From contig JBBILR010000001.1 in assembly GCA_037444825.1 (NCBI GenBank), positions 1 through 64,000 on the forward strand: a stretch of DNA of 64,000 bases, read 5' to 3'. Below, piece by piece: positions 40,836 through 53,294 of the stretch. Every line of letters begins with the position of its first letter. The stretch's first letter is position 1. The notes under the pieces were generated by a model. It made no database searches. It was given only the letters and a program-made list of their open reading frames with translations, and was not told the DNA's origin. The DNA comes from JBFLVU01 sp037444825 (GTDB lineage: Bacteria > Acidobacteriota > UBA4820 > DSQY01). Made by a program: the position numbers and the translations under genes.

Positions 40836-41969
40836 ATGACGGGGTACCTGCTCCTCGAGGACGGAAGCCGGTTCGAGGGCAGGGGATTCGGTTTCAAGGG
40901 GACGGTCCTCGGCGAGGCGGTCTTCCAGACGGCCATGGTGGGGTACCAGGAGATCCTTACCGACCCCTCCTACGCGGGCCAGCTCGTCGTCATGACCTAC
41001 CCCCACATGGGGAACTACGGCGTCAACCCCCAGGACGTGGAGTCCCGCCGCCCGCACCTCAAAGGCTTCCTGGTGCGGGAACTCTCCACCCTCCCCTCCA
41101 ACTGGAGGGCCCGGGGGACCCTCGACTCCTACCTGCGGGAGCACGGGGTGGTGGGGCTCCAGGACGTGGACACGCGGGCCCTGACCCGCCACCTGCGCAG
41201 CCGCGGCGCCTTGAAGGCCCTGCTGACCAACGAGGACCTGCCGCCGGAGAAGGCCCGGGAAACCCTGGCCGCCTTCGAAGGCATCGACGGGAAGGACCTC
41301 ACCGGGGCCGTCTCCTGCCGCAAGGCCTACGCCTTCCGCTACGAGGGCGGCAACGAGCCCCCCCACTTCCGGGAGACCCTCGCCCCGGGCCGGGTGGCCT
41401 CCGGCCGGCTCCACGTGGTGGCGGTGGACTTCGGCCTCAAGGAGAACATCCTGCGGAACCTGCTCCTGAGGGGCTGCGAGGTGACGGTGATCCCCGCCTA
41501 CGCCCCGGTGCGGGACCTGGTGGCCCTGGGGCCCGACGGGGTCTTCCTGAGCAACGGGCCGGGGAACCCCGAGATGGCGGCGGCGGCCCTCCCTCTCGTT
41601 CGATACGCGGCCGAGCACTTCCCCACCTTCGGCATCTGCTTCGGCCACCAGCTCCTGGCCCTGGCCTTCGGGGGGAGGACCTACAAGCTCCCCTTCGGCC
41701 ACCGGGGGGCCAACCACCCGGTGGTGCACCTGGAGACGGGAAGGGTGGAGATCACCAGCCAGAACCACGGCTTCGCCGTGGAGGAGGCCTCCCTTCCCGA
41801 GGCCTTCGAGCCCACCCACCGAAGCCTCAACGACGGGACCCTGGAGGGGATGCGCCACCGGGAGCTGAACGTCTTCTCCGTGCAGTACCACCCCGAGGCG
41901 AGCCCCGGCCCCCACGACTCCCTCTACCTCTTCGACGAGTTCGTGAAGCGCATGGAAGAGAAGACATGA
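40836..41969 (+). CDS. carA: Carbamoyl-phosphate synthase, small (glutaminase) subunit
   Basis: 377 residues from MTGYLLLEDGSRF, the usual CarA N-terminus. FQTAMVGYQEILTDPSYAGQ is the conserved N-terminal-domain signature. The class I glutamine amidotransferase triad is intact: Cys in FGICFGHQLLALAFGG, His and Glu in VQYHPEASPGPHD. It supplies ammonia from glutamine to CarB for arginine and pyrimidine synthesis. The gap to carB is 76 bp. No arginine or pyrimidine control site was recognised. Confidence 0.96.
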   Translation: MTGYLLLEDGSRFEGRGFGFKGTVLGEAVFQTAMVGYQEILTDPSYAGQLVVMTYPHMGNYGVNPQDVESRRPHLKGFLVRELSTLPSNWRARGTLDSYLREHGVVGLQDVDTRALTRHLRSRGALKALLTNEDLPPEKARETLAAFEGIDGKDLTGAVSCRKAYAFRYEGGNEPPHFRETLAPGRVASGRLHVVAVDFGLKENILRNLLLRGCEVTVIPAYAPVRDLVALGPDGVFLSNGPGNPEMAAAALPLVRYAAEHFPTFGICFGHQLLALAFGGRTYKLPFGHRGANHPVVHLETGRVEITSQNHGFAVEEASLPEAFEPTHRSLNDGTLEGMRHRELNVFSVQYHPEASPGPHDSLYLFDEFVKRMEEKT

Positions 41970-42045
41970 CGGCCGGAAGCCTTGCGGAACGGAAGCCCAT
42001 GTCGGTCTCCGGGGCACGAGACGCCGCCGGCGGGGAGGGCGGCCC

Positions 42046-45243
<3,198 letters not shown>

Positions 45244-45340
45244 GGCGCCCCCACCGGCGGCGGAATGAAAGGCCGGGCGGAGGCCGTTCCAGTGGGAGCG
45301 GGGCCTCGGCGGGGCGGGTTTCGGGGAAACGGAGAAGACC

Positions 45341-46564
45341 ATGAAGCCGGACGAGAAGAGCGAGGCGGGTTTGGAGCGGCTCCAGATCCCCGAGGAGCGG
45401 CGGGGCGGCCGCCGCCGAGGCGGGCGTCTCTGGGCGGTCCTCCTGGGGGCGGCCGGGCTCCTGTTCCTGGCGGTTCTCCTTCGGTGGGCGCTCCGACCCG
45501 TGGAGGTCCCGGTGGCCAAGGTCCTGGAGCCTTCGGGTCCCGAGGGGCAGGCCATCCTCCAGGCCTCGGGGTACGTCACCCCCCGGCGGCGGGCCACGGT
45601 GGCCGCCAAGATCACCGGCCGTGTGGCCGAAATGCTCGTGGAGGAGGGGATGCGGGTGGAGGCCGGCCAAGTGCTGGCCCGCCTGGACGACGCCGAGGCA
45701 AAAAGGCGCCTCGCCGCCGCGGAGGCGGAGGTTCGGCTGGCGAGGGCGCGCCTTCCGGAGGCCCGAGCGAGCCTGGCCCTGGCCGACGCCCAGTTCCAGA
45801 GGGTGAGCGCCCTTCACCGGCGAGGCTTTGCCAGCGACGACGACCGCGACCGCGCCCGGACCGCCTACGACGCGGCCCGCTCTCAGGTGGCGGCGGCGGA
45901 GGAGAGCCTGAAGGCCGCCGAGGCCGCCCGGGAGGTGGCCCGGCAGGATCTGGAAAACTGCACCATCCGGGCGCCTTTCACAGGCATCGCCGTCTCCAAG
46001 GACGCCCAGGTGGGGGAGATGGTCTCCCCCGTCTCGGCGGGGGGCGGTTTCACCCGCACCGGCATCGCCACGGTGGTGGACATGGACTCCCTGGAGGTGG
46101 AGGTGGACGTCAACGAGGCCTTCATCGCGCGGATCCACCCCGGCCAGCGGGTGGAGGCGGCGCTGGACGCCTACCCCGACTGGAAGATCCCCGCCGCCGT
46201 TCGGACGGTCATCCCCACGGCCGACCGTCAGAAGGCCACGGTGAAGGTCCGGATCGCCTTCGACCGCCTCGACCCCAGGATCCTGCCGGACATGGGCGTC
46301 AAGGTGGCCTTCCTGGGAGAGGCGCCGCCCCCGGGGGCGCCGAGGCCCGCGGCCCTCCTGCCCCGGGAGGCGGTCTTCACGCGGGAGGGCAAGCCCTCGG
46401 TCTTCGTCCTGGAGGGGGGAAGGCTCCGCCTGAAGGAGGTGCGGCCCGGGGAGGCCCGGGGGGTGGACCTGGAGGTCCTATCCGGGTGTTCCCCCGGCGA
46501 CATGGTGGTCACGGGGGGCCAGGAGCGCCTGAAGGACGGCGCCCGGGCCCGGCCTCGGAAATAG
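45341..46564 (+). CDS. Periplasmic adaptor (HlyD/MacA-type) of an ABC efflux system
   Basis: 407 residues with one N-terminal TM anchor (about 30-50, LWAVLLGAAGLLFLAVLLRW). It is followed by a barrel-sandwich domain (ASGYVTPRRRATVAAKITGR and later TIRAPFTGIAVSKDAQVGEM). A coiled-coil hairpin (about 115-205) is Arg/Ala/Glu-rich. Then comes a beta-barrel with VEVDVNEAFIARIHPGQRVE. This is a membrane-fusion protein. It starts the operon with an ATPase 15 bp downstream and two permeases. Substrate is unknown; macrolide, peptide or lipoprotein export are options. Confidence 0.9.
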   Translation: MKPDEKSEAGLERLQIPEERRGGRRRGGRLWAVLLGAAGLLFLAVLLRWALRPVEVPVAKVLEPSGPEGQAILQASGYVTPRRRATVAAKITGRVAEMLVEEGMRVEAGQVLARLDDAEAKRRLAAAEAEVRLARARLPEARASLALADAQFQRVSALHRRGFASDDDRDRARTAYDAARSQVAAAEESLKAAEAAREVARQDLENCTIRAPFTGIAVSKDAQVGEMVSPVSAGGGFTRTGIATVVDMDSLEVEVDVNEAFIARIHPGQRVEAALDAYPDWKIPAAVRTVIPTADRQKATVKVRIAFDRLDPRILPDMGVKVAFLGEAPPPGAPRPAALLPREAVFTREGKPSVFVLEGGRLRLKEVRPGEARGVDLEVLSGCSPGDMVVTGGQERLKDGARARPRK

Positions 46565-46579
46565 CGGGGGAAGGAACCC

Positions 46580-47296
46580 ATGGTGCGCGTGGACGGCGGG
46601 GGAACGGGAGCCCTCATCGAGGTCCGGAACCTCGACAAGGTGTACACGCGGGGGGGGCAGACCCTCCACATCCTCGACGGCCTCAACCTCGACGTGGAGC
46701 GGGGGGAGTTCGTGGCCTTCATGGGACCGTCGGGCTCCGGAAAGACCACCCTCCTCAACCTCCTGGGCGGGCTGGACCTCCCCACGCGGGGCTCCATCAC
46801 CGTTGCGGGGGACGAGATCACCGCCCTCTCGGGGGCCCGCCTCGCCGCCTGGCGGGCCCGGCACGTGGGCTTCGTCTTCCAGATGTTCAACCTCCTGCCG
46901 GTGCTGACGGCCTTCCAGAACGTCGAGCTGCCCCTGCTCCTCACCGGGCTCACCCGCGCGGAGCGCAGGGACCACGTGGAGGCGGCCCTCTCCCTCGTGG
47001 GGCTCGCCGACCGCATGGACCACTACCCCCGCCAGCTCTCCGGGGGCCAGGAACAGCGGGTGGCCATCGCCCGGGCCCTGGTGGCCGACCCCACCTTCCT
47101 GCTTTGCGACGAGCCGACGGGGGATCTGGACCGCGCCAGCGCCGAGGAGGTTCTGCGCCTCCTGGAGAGCCTCTCGGCGGACTTCGGGAAGACCATCCTC
47201 CTCGTCACCCACGATCCCAAGGCCGCCGAACGGGCCTCCACCCTCCTGCACCTGGAGAAAGGGGTCCTCGTCGAAGCGAGGGGGAAGCCGGAGTGA
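46580..47296 (+). CDS. ABC transporter ATP-binding protein (MacB/LolD type)
   Basis: 238 residues. Walker A is MGPSGSGKTTLLNLLGGLD, the Q-loop region is HVGFVFQMFNLLPVLTAFQN, and the signature is LSGGQEQRVAIARAL, with Glu where many relatives have Gln. Walker B is LLCDEPTGDLD and the H-loop is VTHDPKAAE. The short spacing and PTGDLD are typical of the MacB/LolD (ABC3) family, which drives FtsX-type permeases. It lies between the adaptor and permease genes. Confidence 0.95.
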   Translation: MVRVDGGGTGALIEVRNLDKVYTRGGQTLHILDGLNLDVERGEFVAFMGPSGSGKTTLLNLLGGLDLPTRGSITVAGDEITALSGARLAAWRARHVGFVFQMFNLLPVLTAFQNVELPLLLTGLTRAERRDHVEAALSLVGLADRMDHYPRQLSGGQEQRVAIARALVADPTFLLCDEPTGDLDRASAEEVLRLLESLSADFGKTILLVTHDPKAAERASTLLHLEKGVLVEARGKPE

Positions 47297-47401
47297 CGCC
47301 GTGGTGAAGAAACGATCGGAGGGTGGGCGCCAGGCGGCTCGCCTCAAGGCCCGGGGGTCCCGCGCCGCCACCGGAATCCCCCCTTCTCCGGCCTTCCCCC
47401 C

Positions 47402-48544
47402 ATGACCCGCTTCCTGCCGCTGCTCTGGGCCAACGTGACGCGGAAGAAGGGGCGGCTTCTCCTCACCGTGGGCTCCTACGCGGTGGCCCTCTTCCTCTTC
47501 GGCCTCCTCTCCGCCGTGGACGGCGCCTTCAGCCAGGGGGTGGAGGTGGCGGGGGCCGACCGGCTCATCGTGAGAAACCGGGTCTCGCTCATCATGCCCC
47601 TTCCCTTCGCCTACCGGGACCGGATGCTGGCCCTGCCGGGGGTCAAGACGGTGACCTTCGCCACCTGGTTCGGGGGCATCTACCAGGAGGAGCGCAACTT
47701 CTTCCCGAACTTCGCCGTGGACCCGGACCACTACCTGGAGACCTACCCCGAGTTCCGGGTGGACCCCGCCCAGTGGGCCGACTTTCTGAAGGACCGACAG
47801 GCCTGCGCCGCCGGGGAAAAGCTCGTGGCGCGCTTCGGCTGGAAGGTGGGGGACCGGATCCCCCTCAAGGGGACCATCTGGCCGGGGACCTGGGAGTTCA
47901 ACCTCCGGGCCGTCTACCGGGGGAGCCGGCCCGAGGACGACGAGACCCAGTTCTGGTTCCGTTACGACTACCTGGAGGAGCGGCGGCCCTGGGGCAAGGG
48001 GACGGTGGGCTGGTACGTGGTCCGGGTGACGGACCCCGACCGGGCGGCGTCGGTGGCGCGGGCCATCGACGACCGCTTCGCCAACTCCTCCTACGAGACG
48101 GCCGCCGAGACCGAAAAGGCCTTCGCCGCCGGCTTCGTGCGCCAGATGGGCAACATCCAGGCCCTCATCCTGGCCATCGGCTCGGTGGTCTTCTTCACCC
48201 TCCTTCTGGTGACGGGGAACGTCATGGCCATCGCCGTGCGGGAGCGGCTTTCGGAGATCGGCGTCCTGAAAACCTTGGGTTTCTCCGACGGGGCGGTCCT
48301 GGGCCTCCTCCTCGCCGAATCCTGCCTCTACGCCGCCAGCGGGGCCATCCTGGGCCTCCTCGGCGCCAAGCTCTTCACCCTGGCCGGAGACCCCACCGGG
48401 GGCCTCCTGGCGGCCTTCTACGTCTCCTGGGGGCGCCTGGGGGCGGGGCTCCTTCTGGCGCTGGCGGTGGGGCTCGCCGCGGGACTCCTGCCGGGCCTCT
48501 TCGCCATGCAGCTGAAGATCGTGGACTCCCTGCGGAGGGCTTAG
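47402..48544 (+). CDS. FtsX-family ABC permease, first subunit
   Basis: 380 residues with MacB-type topology. One N-terminal TM helix (about 18-40, LLLTVGSYAVALFLFGLLSA) is followed by a large periplasmic MacB_PCD domain (about 45-250). Three C-terminal helices follow (around VVFFTLLLVTGNVMAIAVRE, LGLLLAESCLYAASGAILGL and LGAGLLLALAVGLAAGLLPG). The cytoplasmic motif RERLSEIGVLKTLGFSDGAV is the ATPase-contact segment typical of FtsX. It is followed after 4 bp by the second permease, so the pair probably forms a heterodimer. Confidence 0.9.
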   Translation: MTRFLPLLWANVTRKKGRLLLTVGSYAVALFLFGLLSAVDGAFSQGVEVAGADRLIVRNRVSLIMPLPFAYRDRMLALPGVKTVTFATWFGGIYQEERNFFPNFAVDPDHYLETYPEFRVDPAQWADFLKDRQACAAGEKLVARFGWKVGDRIPLKGTIWPGTWEFNLRAVYRGSRPEDDETQFWFRYDYLEERRPWGKGTVGWYVVRVTDPDRAASVARAIDDRFANSSYETAAETEKAFAAGFVRQMGNIQALILAIGSVVFFTLLLVTGNVMAIAVRERLSEIGVLKTLGFSDGAVLGLLLAESCLYAASGAILGLLGAKLFTLAGDPTGGLLAAFYVSWGRLGAGLLLALAVGLAAGLLPGLFAMQLKIVDSLRRA

Positions 48545-48548
48545 GAAA

Positions 48549-49721
48549 ATGGCCGTGCCGCTCATGTACAACTTGCGCTCCATCCAGGTCCGCTGGGCCT
48601 CCACGGCGGTGGCGGTCCTGGGGATCGCCGGGGCGGTGGCGGTCTTCGTGGCCGTCCTCTCCCTGGCCCGGGGCTTCGAGCTGACCTTGGTGGAATCGGG
48701 CTCGCCCCGTAACGCGTTGGTGCGGAGGGCGGGCTCCAGCGCCGAGATGGAAAGCGTGGTGACGCTGGAGCAGTCCCGCATCATCGCCGACGCGCCGGGG
48801 GTGGCCCGGGACCCCTCGGGAAGGCCCCTGGTCAGCGCCGAGGTGGTGGCCATCGGCGCCTTCCGCCACCGCGCCTCGGCCTCGGAAGCCCTGGCCCAGG
48901 TCCGGGGCGTTTCCGAAGAGGCCCTGAAGGTACGGGACAACCTTCGCGTTTCCGAGGGGCGTTTCCTGAAGCCCGGTCTCGCCGAGCTGGTAGTGGGGAA
49001 GAACGCCGCGAGCATGTACGAGGGCTTTTCGCTGGGGGACAGTCCCCGCTTCGGAGGGCGGACCTGGAAGGTGGTGGGGATCCTGGACGCCTCGGGCAGC
49101 GCCTTCGACTCGGAGGTCTGGGCGGACGCGCGGGTCCTCAACCAGACCTTCAAGCGGCCGGAAAACGTCTTCCAGTCGGTGACCGTCCGTCTGGAGGATC
49201 CCGGGGCCCTCCCCGCCTTCGAGAAGACCCTTCGGGACGACCCCCGCCTCACCGTCCAGGTGGACCGGGAGGACCGGTACTACGCCAAGCAGTCCCGGGT
49301 GGTCTCCACGCTGATCCGGGTCCTGGGTTACCTGGTGGCCTCGGTGATGGCCGTGGGGGCTCTCTTCGCCGCCCTCAACACCCTCTATTCGGCCCTGGCG
49401 GCGAGGACCCGCGAAGTGGCCGTCCTGAGGGCCCTGGGCTTCTCCCCCCGGGAGGTGGTTCTCTCCTGGCTCTTCGAGGCCCTGGTCATCGCCCTCCTCG
49501 GGGGGGTGCTTGGGGACCTCCTGGTGGTCCCTTTGAACGGCCTCACCACCTCCACCATCAACTGGCAGACCTTCAGCCAGATCGCCTTCGCCTTCCGCGT
49601 GACGCCGGACCTCCTTCTCCGGGGGCTCCTCTTCGCCCTCGCCATGGGCCTGTTGGGGGGCCTGCCGCCGGCCTTCCGCGCCGCCCGCATCCCCGTGGCC
49701 GCCGCCCTCCGGGAGCTGTAG
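48549..49721 (+). CDS. FtsX-family ABC permease, second subunit
   Basis: 390 residues with the same four-helix plus periplasmic-domain layout as its neighbour. The N-terminal TM is at about 15-40 (STAVAVLGIAGAVAVFVAVL). The ATPase-contact motif is RTREVAVLRALGFSPREVVL and the last helix pair ends GLLGGLPPAFRAARIPVAAA. It starts 4 bp after the first permease. The operon adaptor-ATPase-permease-permease resembles MacAB-like systems, with the permease split into two different genes instead of one homodimer. Confidence 0.9.
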   Translation: MAVPLMYNLRSIQVRWASTAVAVLGIAGAVAVFVAVLSLARGFELTLVESGSPRNALVRRAGSSAEMESVVTLEQSRIIADAPGVARDPSGRPLVSAEVVAIGAFRHRASASEALAQVRGVSEEALKVRDNLRVSEGRFLKPGLAELVVGKNAASMYEGFSLGDSPRFGGRTWKVVGILDASGSAFDSEVWADARVLNQTFKRPENVFQSVTVRLEDPGALPAFEKTLRDDPRLTVQVDREDRYYAKQSRVVSTLIRVLGYLVASVMAVGALFAALNTLYSALAARTREVAVLRALGFSPREVVLSWLFEALVIALLGGVLGDLLVVPLNGLTTSTINWQTFSQIAFAFRVTPDLLLRGLLFALAMGLLGGLPPAFRAARIPVAAALREL

Positions 49722-49825
49722 ATCCGCCGGTCGGCATTCCCTCCGCGAAAGCGGTATCCTGTGCCAAGGAACCGGTTCCAGGGGGTGCCGACATCGCCCC
49801 CCGACGGTGGAGAGGGAGCGGGACC

Positions 49826-50974
49826 ATGGAGCGGGACCTTTCCTGGGTCGAACTCTGGGACGCCTTCGGAGGCGGGGTCTACCTCTTTTTCTGCCTCATC
49901 CACCTCGACCTCTACCTGCGGCGGAGGGACCGCACGGCCCACCTCTTCCTGGCCCTCGCCAGCGCGGGGGCCCTTGTGGTGGACGGGACGGGATTGGTCC
50001 TGCGCCGCCTCGGCCCCCCAGCCCCCTCCTTCCTCGTCTCTCTCAACTTCCTGGGTGTCTCCGTGGCCACGGCGACCCTCTTCGAGCTGGTGGCGGTCCT
50101 GGGCCGCCGGTCGAACGGAAGAGCCTCCCGGGCGGTGGAGGGCCTGCTCCTTCTCCTCCCGGCGGCCCTGCCCTTTTTCCCCTCCCTGGAGCCTCCCTAT
50201 TTCCTTCTGGTCTTCGGCGTCCTGTTGGCCTCCACCGTCACGGCCTTCCAGGCGGCCTTCCGGGGGGACCGCGAATCGGGGATGGTGGCCAAGGGCTTCG
50301 TGGTCCTCATGGCCTGCCTCGCGGCGGACGTTCTCAAGGAGCTGAGGCTCCTTCCGGTGCCGGGGGGGCTCCCCATCCTGGGCTTCATCGTCCTCTTTCT
50401 CGCCTCGGCCCGCTCCCTCAACGACCGCTTCGGAAGGGAGGAAGAGGCCTCCCGCACCGATTCCCTCACGGGGCTCAAGAACCGCCGCGGCTTTCTGGAA
50501 GCCTGCGACGGGGCCCTGCAGCGGAGCCGCCGGTCGGGCAAGCCGTTGTCGGTGGTCCTGGCCGACCTGGACCACTTCAAGGAGGTCAACGACGTCCTGG
50601 GCCACGGGGCGGGGGACGAGGTTCTCCAGAAGGTGGCCCGTGAGTTTCGCTCTTCCGTGCGGGAGCAGGACACGGTGGGCCGCTGGGGAGGCGAGGAGTT
50701 CGTCTTCCTCCTCCCCGACACCGAGCTCGCCGGCGCCCTTCGGGTGGCGGAGAACCTCCGCCGGAGGGTGGCGGACCTGGCCATCGAGGCGGGACGCGGG
50801 CGGCTGACCGTCTCGCTGGGGGCGGCGCAGTACCGGCCGGGAACGGACGTCGAGGAGTCCATCTCCCGGGCCGACCGGGCCCTCTACCGGGCCAAGGAGG
50901 GGGGCCGGAACCGTTCGGAGGCGGACGAGTCTTTCCCGGCGGCGCCGAAGGGCCTTTCCGGCCGCGGGTCCTGA
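49826..50974 (+). CDS. Membrane diguanylate cyclase (GGDEF)
   Basis: 382 residues. The N-terminal half (about 1-195) has six or seven hydrophobic helices, with no recognised sensor family. The GGDEF domain (about 210-370) starts with TDSLTGLKNRRGFLEACDGA and has LADLDHFKEVNDVLGHGAGD. The active-site motif is GGEEF in TVGRWGGEEFVFLLPDTE, a catalytically competent variant. An RxxD inhibitory site (REQD) sits five residues before it, so product inhibition is expected. It makes cyclic di-GMP. A TATCCT box near 49756 could be its -10. It is convergent with ackA. Confidence 0.92.
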   Translation: MERDLSWVELWDAFGGGVYLFFCLIHLDLYLRRRDRTAHLFLALASAGALVVDGTGLVLRRLGPPAPSFLVSLNFLGVSVATATLFELVAVLGRRSNGRASRAVEGLLLLLPAALPFFPSLEPPYFLLVFGVLLASTVTAFQAAFRGDRESGMVAKGFVVLMACLAADVLKELRLLPVPGGLPILGFIVLFLASARSLNDRFGREEEASRTDSLTGLKNRRGFLEACDGALQRSRRSGKPLSVVLADLDHFKEVNDVLGHGAGDEVLQKVAREFRSSVREQDTVGRWGGEEFVFLLPDTELAGALRVAENLRRRVADLAIEAGRGRLTVSLGAAQYRPGTDVEESISRADRALYRAKEGGRNRSEADESFPAAPKGLSGRGS

Positions 50975-51004
50975 AAAAGAGGGGGCGGCCAGGCGCCGCC
51001 CCCC
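50974..51004 (-). terminator. Intrinsic terminator of ackA
   Basis: A 9-bp GC stem (GGGGGCGGC/GCCGCCCCC, 50981-50989 and 50995-51003) with a 5-nt loop lies 22 bp past the ackA stop. On the minus strand it is followed by CTCTTTTTC, giving a classic Rho-independent terminator. Its downstream end touches the stop of the convergent diguanylate cyclase gene. Confidence 0.75.
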
Positions 51005-51025
51005 CGTTCCGCGGGCTTTCCCTCT

Positions 51026-52255
51026 TCAGTTCTTCTTGGTCTTCCTCGCCGGCGCTTCGCCTCCCCGGACGATCCGGACCGTCTCCCTCGCGATCATCAG
51101 CTCCTCGTTGGTGGGGACCACCATCACCGTCACCTTGCTCCTCGCGGAGGAGACGATCTTCTCCCGCTCGGGGCTCTCGTTGCGCTTCTTGTCGATCTCC
51201 ACCCCCAGGTAGTCGAGGTTGGAGCAGGCGGTCTCCCGGACCAGCGGGTCGTTTTCGCCGATGCCGGCGGTGAAGACGATTACGTCCACGCCGTTCATGG
51301 AGGCGGCGTAGGTGCCGATGTACTTGCGGATCCGGTAGCAGAACATCTTGAAGGCGATCTCGGCCCGCTCGTTGCCCTCGGCCATGGCCCGGTGGATGTC
51401 CCGCATGTCGTGGCTCACGCCGGAGACCCCCAAAAGGCCGCTCTTCTTGTTGAGAATCGTTACCACGCCCTCCGCGTCGGTCTTCTCCACCTCGGCCATG
51501 TAGGGGATCAGGGCCGGGTCGATGTCCCCGGAGCGCTGGCCCATCATGAGGCCGTTGAGGGGCGTGAGGCCCATGGAGGTCTCCAGGGACTTGCCGTTCT
51601 GGATGGCGGTGATGGAGCAGCCGTTCCCCAGGTGGGCGGTGATCATTCGAAGGGATTCCAGGGGCTTGCCCAGGATTTCGGCCGCCCGGTGGGCGACGAA
51701 CTGGTGGGAGGTGCCGTGGAAGCCGTACCGCCGCACGCCGTGTTTTTCGTAGTACTCGTAAGGGATGGCGTAGAGGTAGACGTGCTTGGGCATGGTCTGG
51801 TGAAAGGCGGTATCGAAGACCGCCACCTGCGGGATGGTGGGGCAGAGCTTCTTGCACGCCTCGATGCCCATGAGGTTCAGCGGGTTGTGGAGGGGGGCGA
51901 AGCGGATGCACTCCCGGATGGCGTCCACCACCGGCTCCTCCAGGAGGGCCGAGGCGTGGAACTTCTCTCCGCCGTGGACCACGCGGTGGCCGATGGCGGC
52001 GATCTCCCCGGTGTCCTTGAGGACCCCGTACTCGGGGTCGGTGAGGGCGCTGAACATGTCGCTCACCGCCACGGCGTGGTTGGGGATCCCCGAACGGATG
52101 GTGATCTTCCCCACGCCCACCGACTCGTGCTTCAGGCTGGCCCCCTCGGAGCCGATGCGCTCCACGAGCCCCTTGGCCGCGATCTTCTCGTGCTCCATGT
52201 CGAAGAGCTGGTATTTCAGGGACGAACTGCCGCAGTTCACCACCAGGGTCTTCAT
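51026..52255 (-). CDS. ackA: Acetate kinase
   Basis: 409 residues, full length. Family signatures: MKTLVVNCGSSSLKYQLFDM at the start, AIGHRVVHGGEKF, FDTAFHQTMPKHVYLYAIPY, YGFHGTSHQFVAHRAAE, TAHLGNGCSITAIQNGKSLE and VFTAGIGENDPLVRE. It converts acetyl phosphate and ADP to acetate and ATP. It follows pta by 40 bp and ends at a clear terminator, completing a Pta-AckA unit that can use the acetyl-CoA made by NifJ. Confidence 0.97.
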   Translation of the reverse strand: MKTLVVNCGSSSLKYQLFDMEHEKIAAKGLVERIGSEGASLKHESVGVGKITIRSGIPNHAVAVSDMFSALTDPEYGVLKDTGEIAAIGHRVVHGGEKFHASALLEEPVVDAIRECIRFAPLHNPLNLMGIEACKKLCPTIPQVAVFDTAFHQTMPKHVYLYAIPYEYYEKHGVRRYGFHGTSHQFVAHRAAEILGKPLESLRMITAHLGNGCSITAIQNGKSLETSMGLTPLNGLMMGQRSGDIDPALIPYMAEVEKTDAEGVVTILNKKSGLLGVSGVSHDMRDIHRAMAEGNERAEIAFKMFCYRIRKYIGTYAASMNGVDVIVFTAGIGENDPLVRETACSNLDYLGVEIDKKRNESPEREKIVSSARSKVTVMVVPTNEELMIARETVRIVRGGEAPARKTKKN

Positions 52256-52295
52256 CGTGTCCTCCGATTGGGAAAGGGTTCCCCTCCGCCGGGGC

Positions 52296-53294
52296 TCACC
52301 CCTTCAGGGCCTGCGCCGCCGTCAGGGCGGCGACGTTGACGATGTCCGAGACCTTGCAGCCCCGGGAGAGGTCGTTGGCCGGCTTGGCGAGCCCCTGGAG
52401 GACCGGCCCGATGGCTTCGGCCTTCCCCAGGCGCTCCACCGCCTTGTAACAGATGTTCCCGGCGTTGAGGTCGGGGAAGACCAGCACGTTGGCCTTGCCC
52501 GCCACGGGGCTCCCCGGCGCCTTCCGGGCCCCCACCGACGTCAGGAGGGCGGCGTCCATCTGGAGTTCGCCGTCCACCAGGAGCTCCGGGCGCCGCTCCT
52601 TCACGAGGGCCAGGGCCTTCCGCACCTTGTCCACCGTTTCGTGCTCGGCGCTCCCCTTCGTGGAGAAGGAAAGGAGGGCCACCCGGGGCTCCATGTCGCA
52701 GAAGGCCCGGGCGCTGTCGGCGGAGGCCAGCGCGATGTCGGCCAGCTGTTCGGCGGTGGGGGAGGGGATGACGGCGCAGTCGGCGAAGATCATGAGCCCC
52801 TGCTCGCCGAAGGCGGGGTCGGGGTGGACCATGATGAAGCAGGAGCTCACCGTCCGGATGCCCGGCGCGCAGCCGATGACCTGGATGGCCGCCCGCATGA
52901 CGTGGGCCGTGGTGTTGGCGGCGCCGCTCACGCAGCCGTCGCACAGGCCCCGGCGCACCAGGAAGTCTCCGAAGAAGACGTTGTCGGAGACGGCCTGCCG
53001 GGCCTGCTCCAGGGTCATCCCCTTGGCCTTTCGGAGCTCGTACAGCTCCGCGGCGAACTCCTCCAGGAGGGGCGAGGTCCGGTGGTCCAGCACGCGGACC
53101 TTGCCGAGCCCTTGGGCCTCCTTGCCCAGAGCCGCCTCCACCTGCTGGGGGGTGGCCAGCAGGGTGACGTCGGCGAAGTCCTCCTTGGCGATCTCCACCG
53201 CCGCCTGCACCATTCGGGCGTCCATGCCCTCCGACAGGACGACGTGCTTTCTCTGCGCCCTCACCTTGGCCTTGATCCGGTCCATGACGTGCAT
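52296..53294 (-). CDS. pta: Phosphate acetyltransferase
   Basis: 332 residues from MHVMDRIKAKVR, chosen because AGGAGG sits 8 nt before the ATG at 53294; a longer in-frame start is less likely. This is the short, catalytic-domain-only Pta: VVLSEGMDARMVQAAVEIAK, GLCDGCVSGAANTTAHVMRA, VSSCFIMVHPDPAFGEQGLM, LSFSTKGSAEH and FPDLNAGNICYKAVERLG. It interconverts acetyl-CoA and acetyl phosphate. It is the first gene of the pta-ackA operon. Confidence 0.96.
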   Translation of the reverse strand: MHVMDRIKAKVRAQRKHVVLSEGMDARMVQAAVEIAKEDFADVTLLATPQQVEAALGKEAQGLGKVRVLDHRTSPLLEEFAAELYELRKAKGMTLEQARQAVSDNVFFGDFLVRRGLCDGCVSGAANTTAHVMRAAIQVIGCAPGIRTVSSCFIMVHPDPAFGEQGLMIFADCAVIPSPTAEQLADIALASADSARAFCDMEPRVALLSFSTKGSAEHETVDKVRKALALVKERRPELLVDGELQMDAALLTSVGARKAPGSPVAGKANVLVFPDLNAGNICYKAVERLGKAEAIGPVLQGLAKPANDLSRGCKVSDIVNVAALTAAQALKG

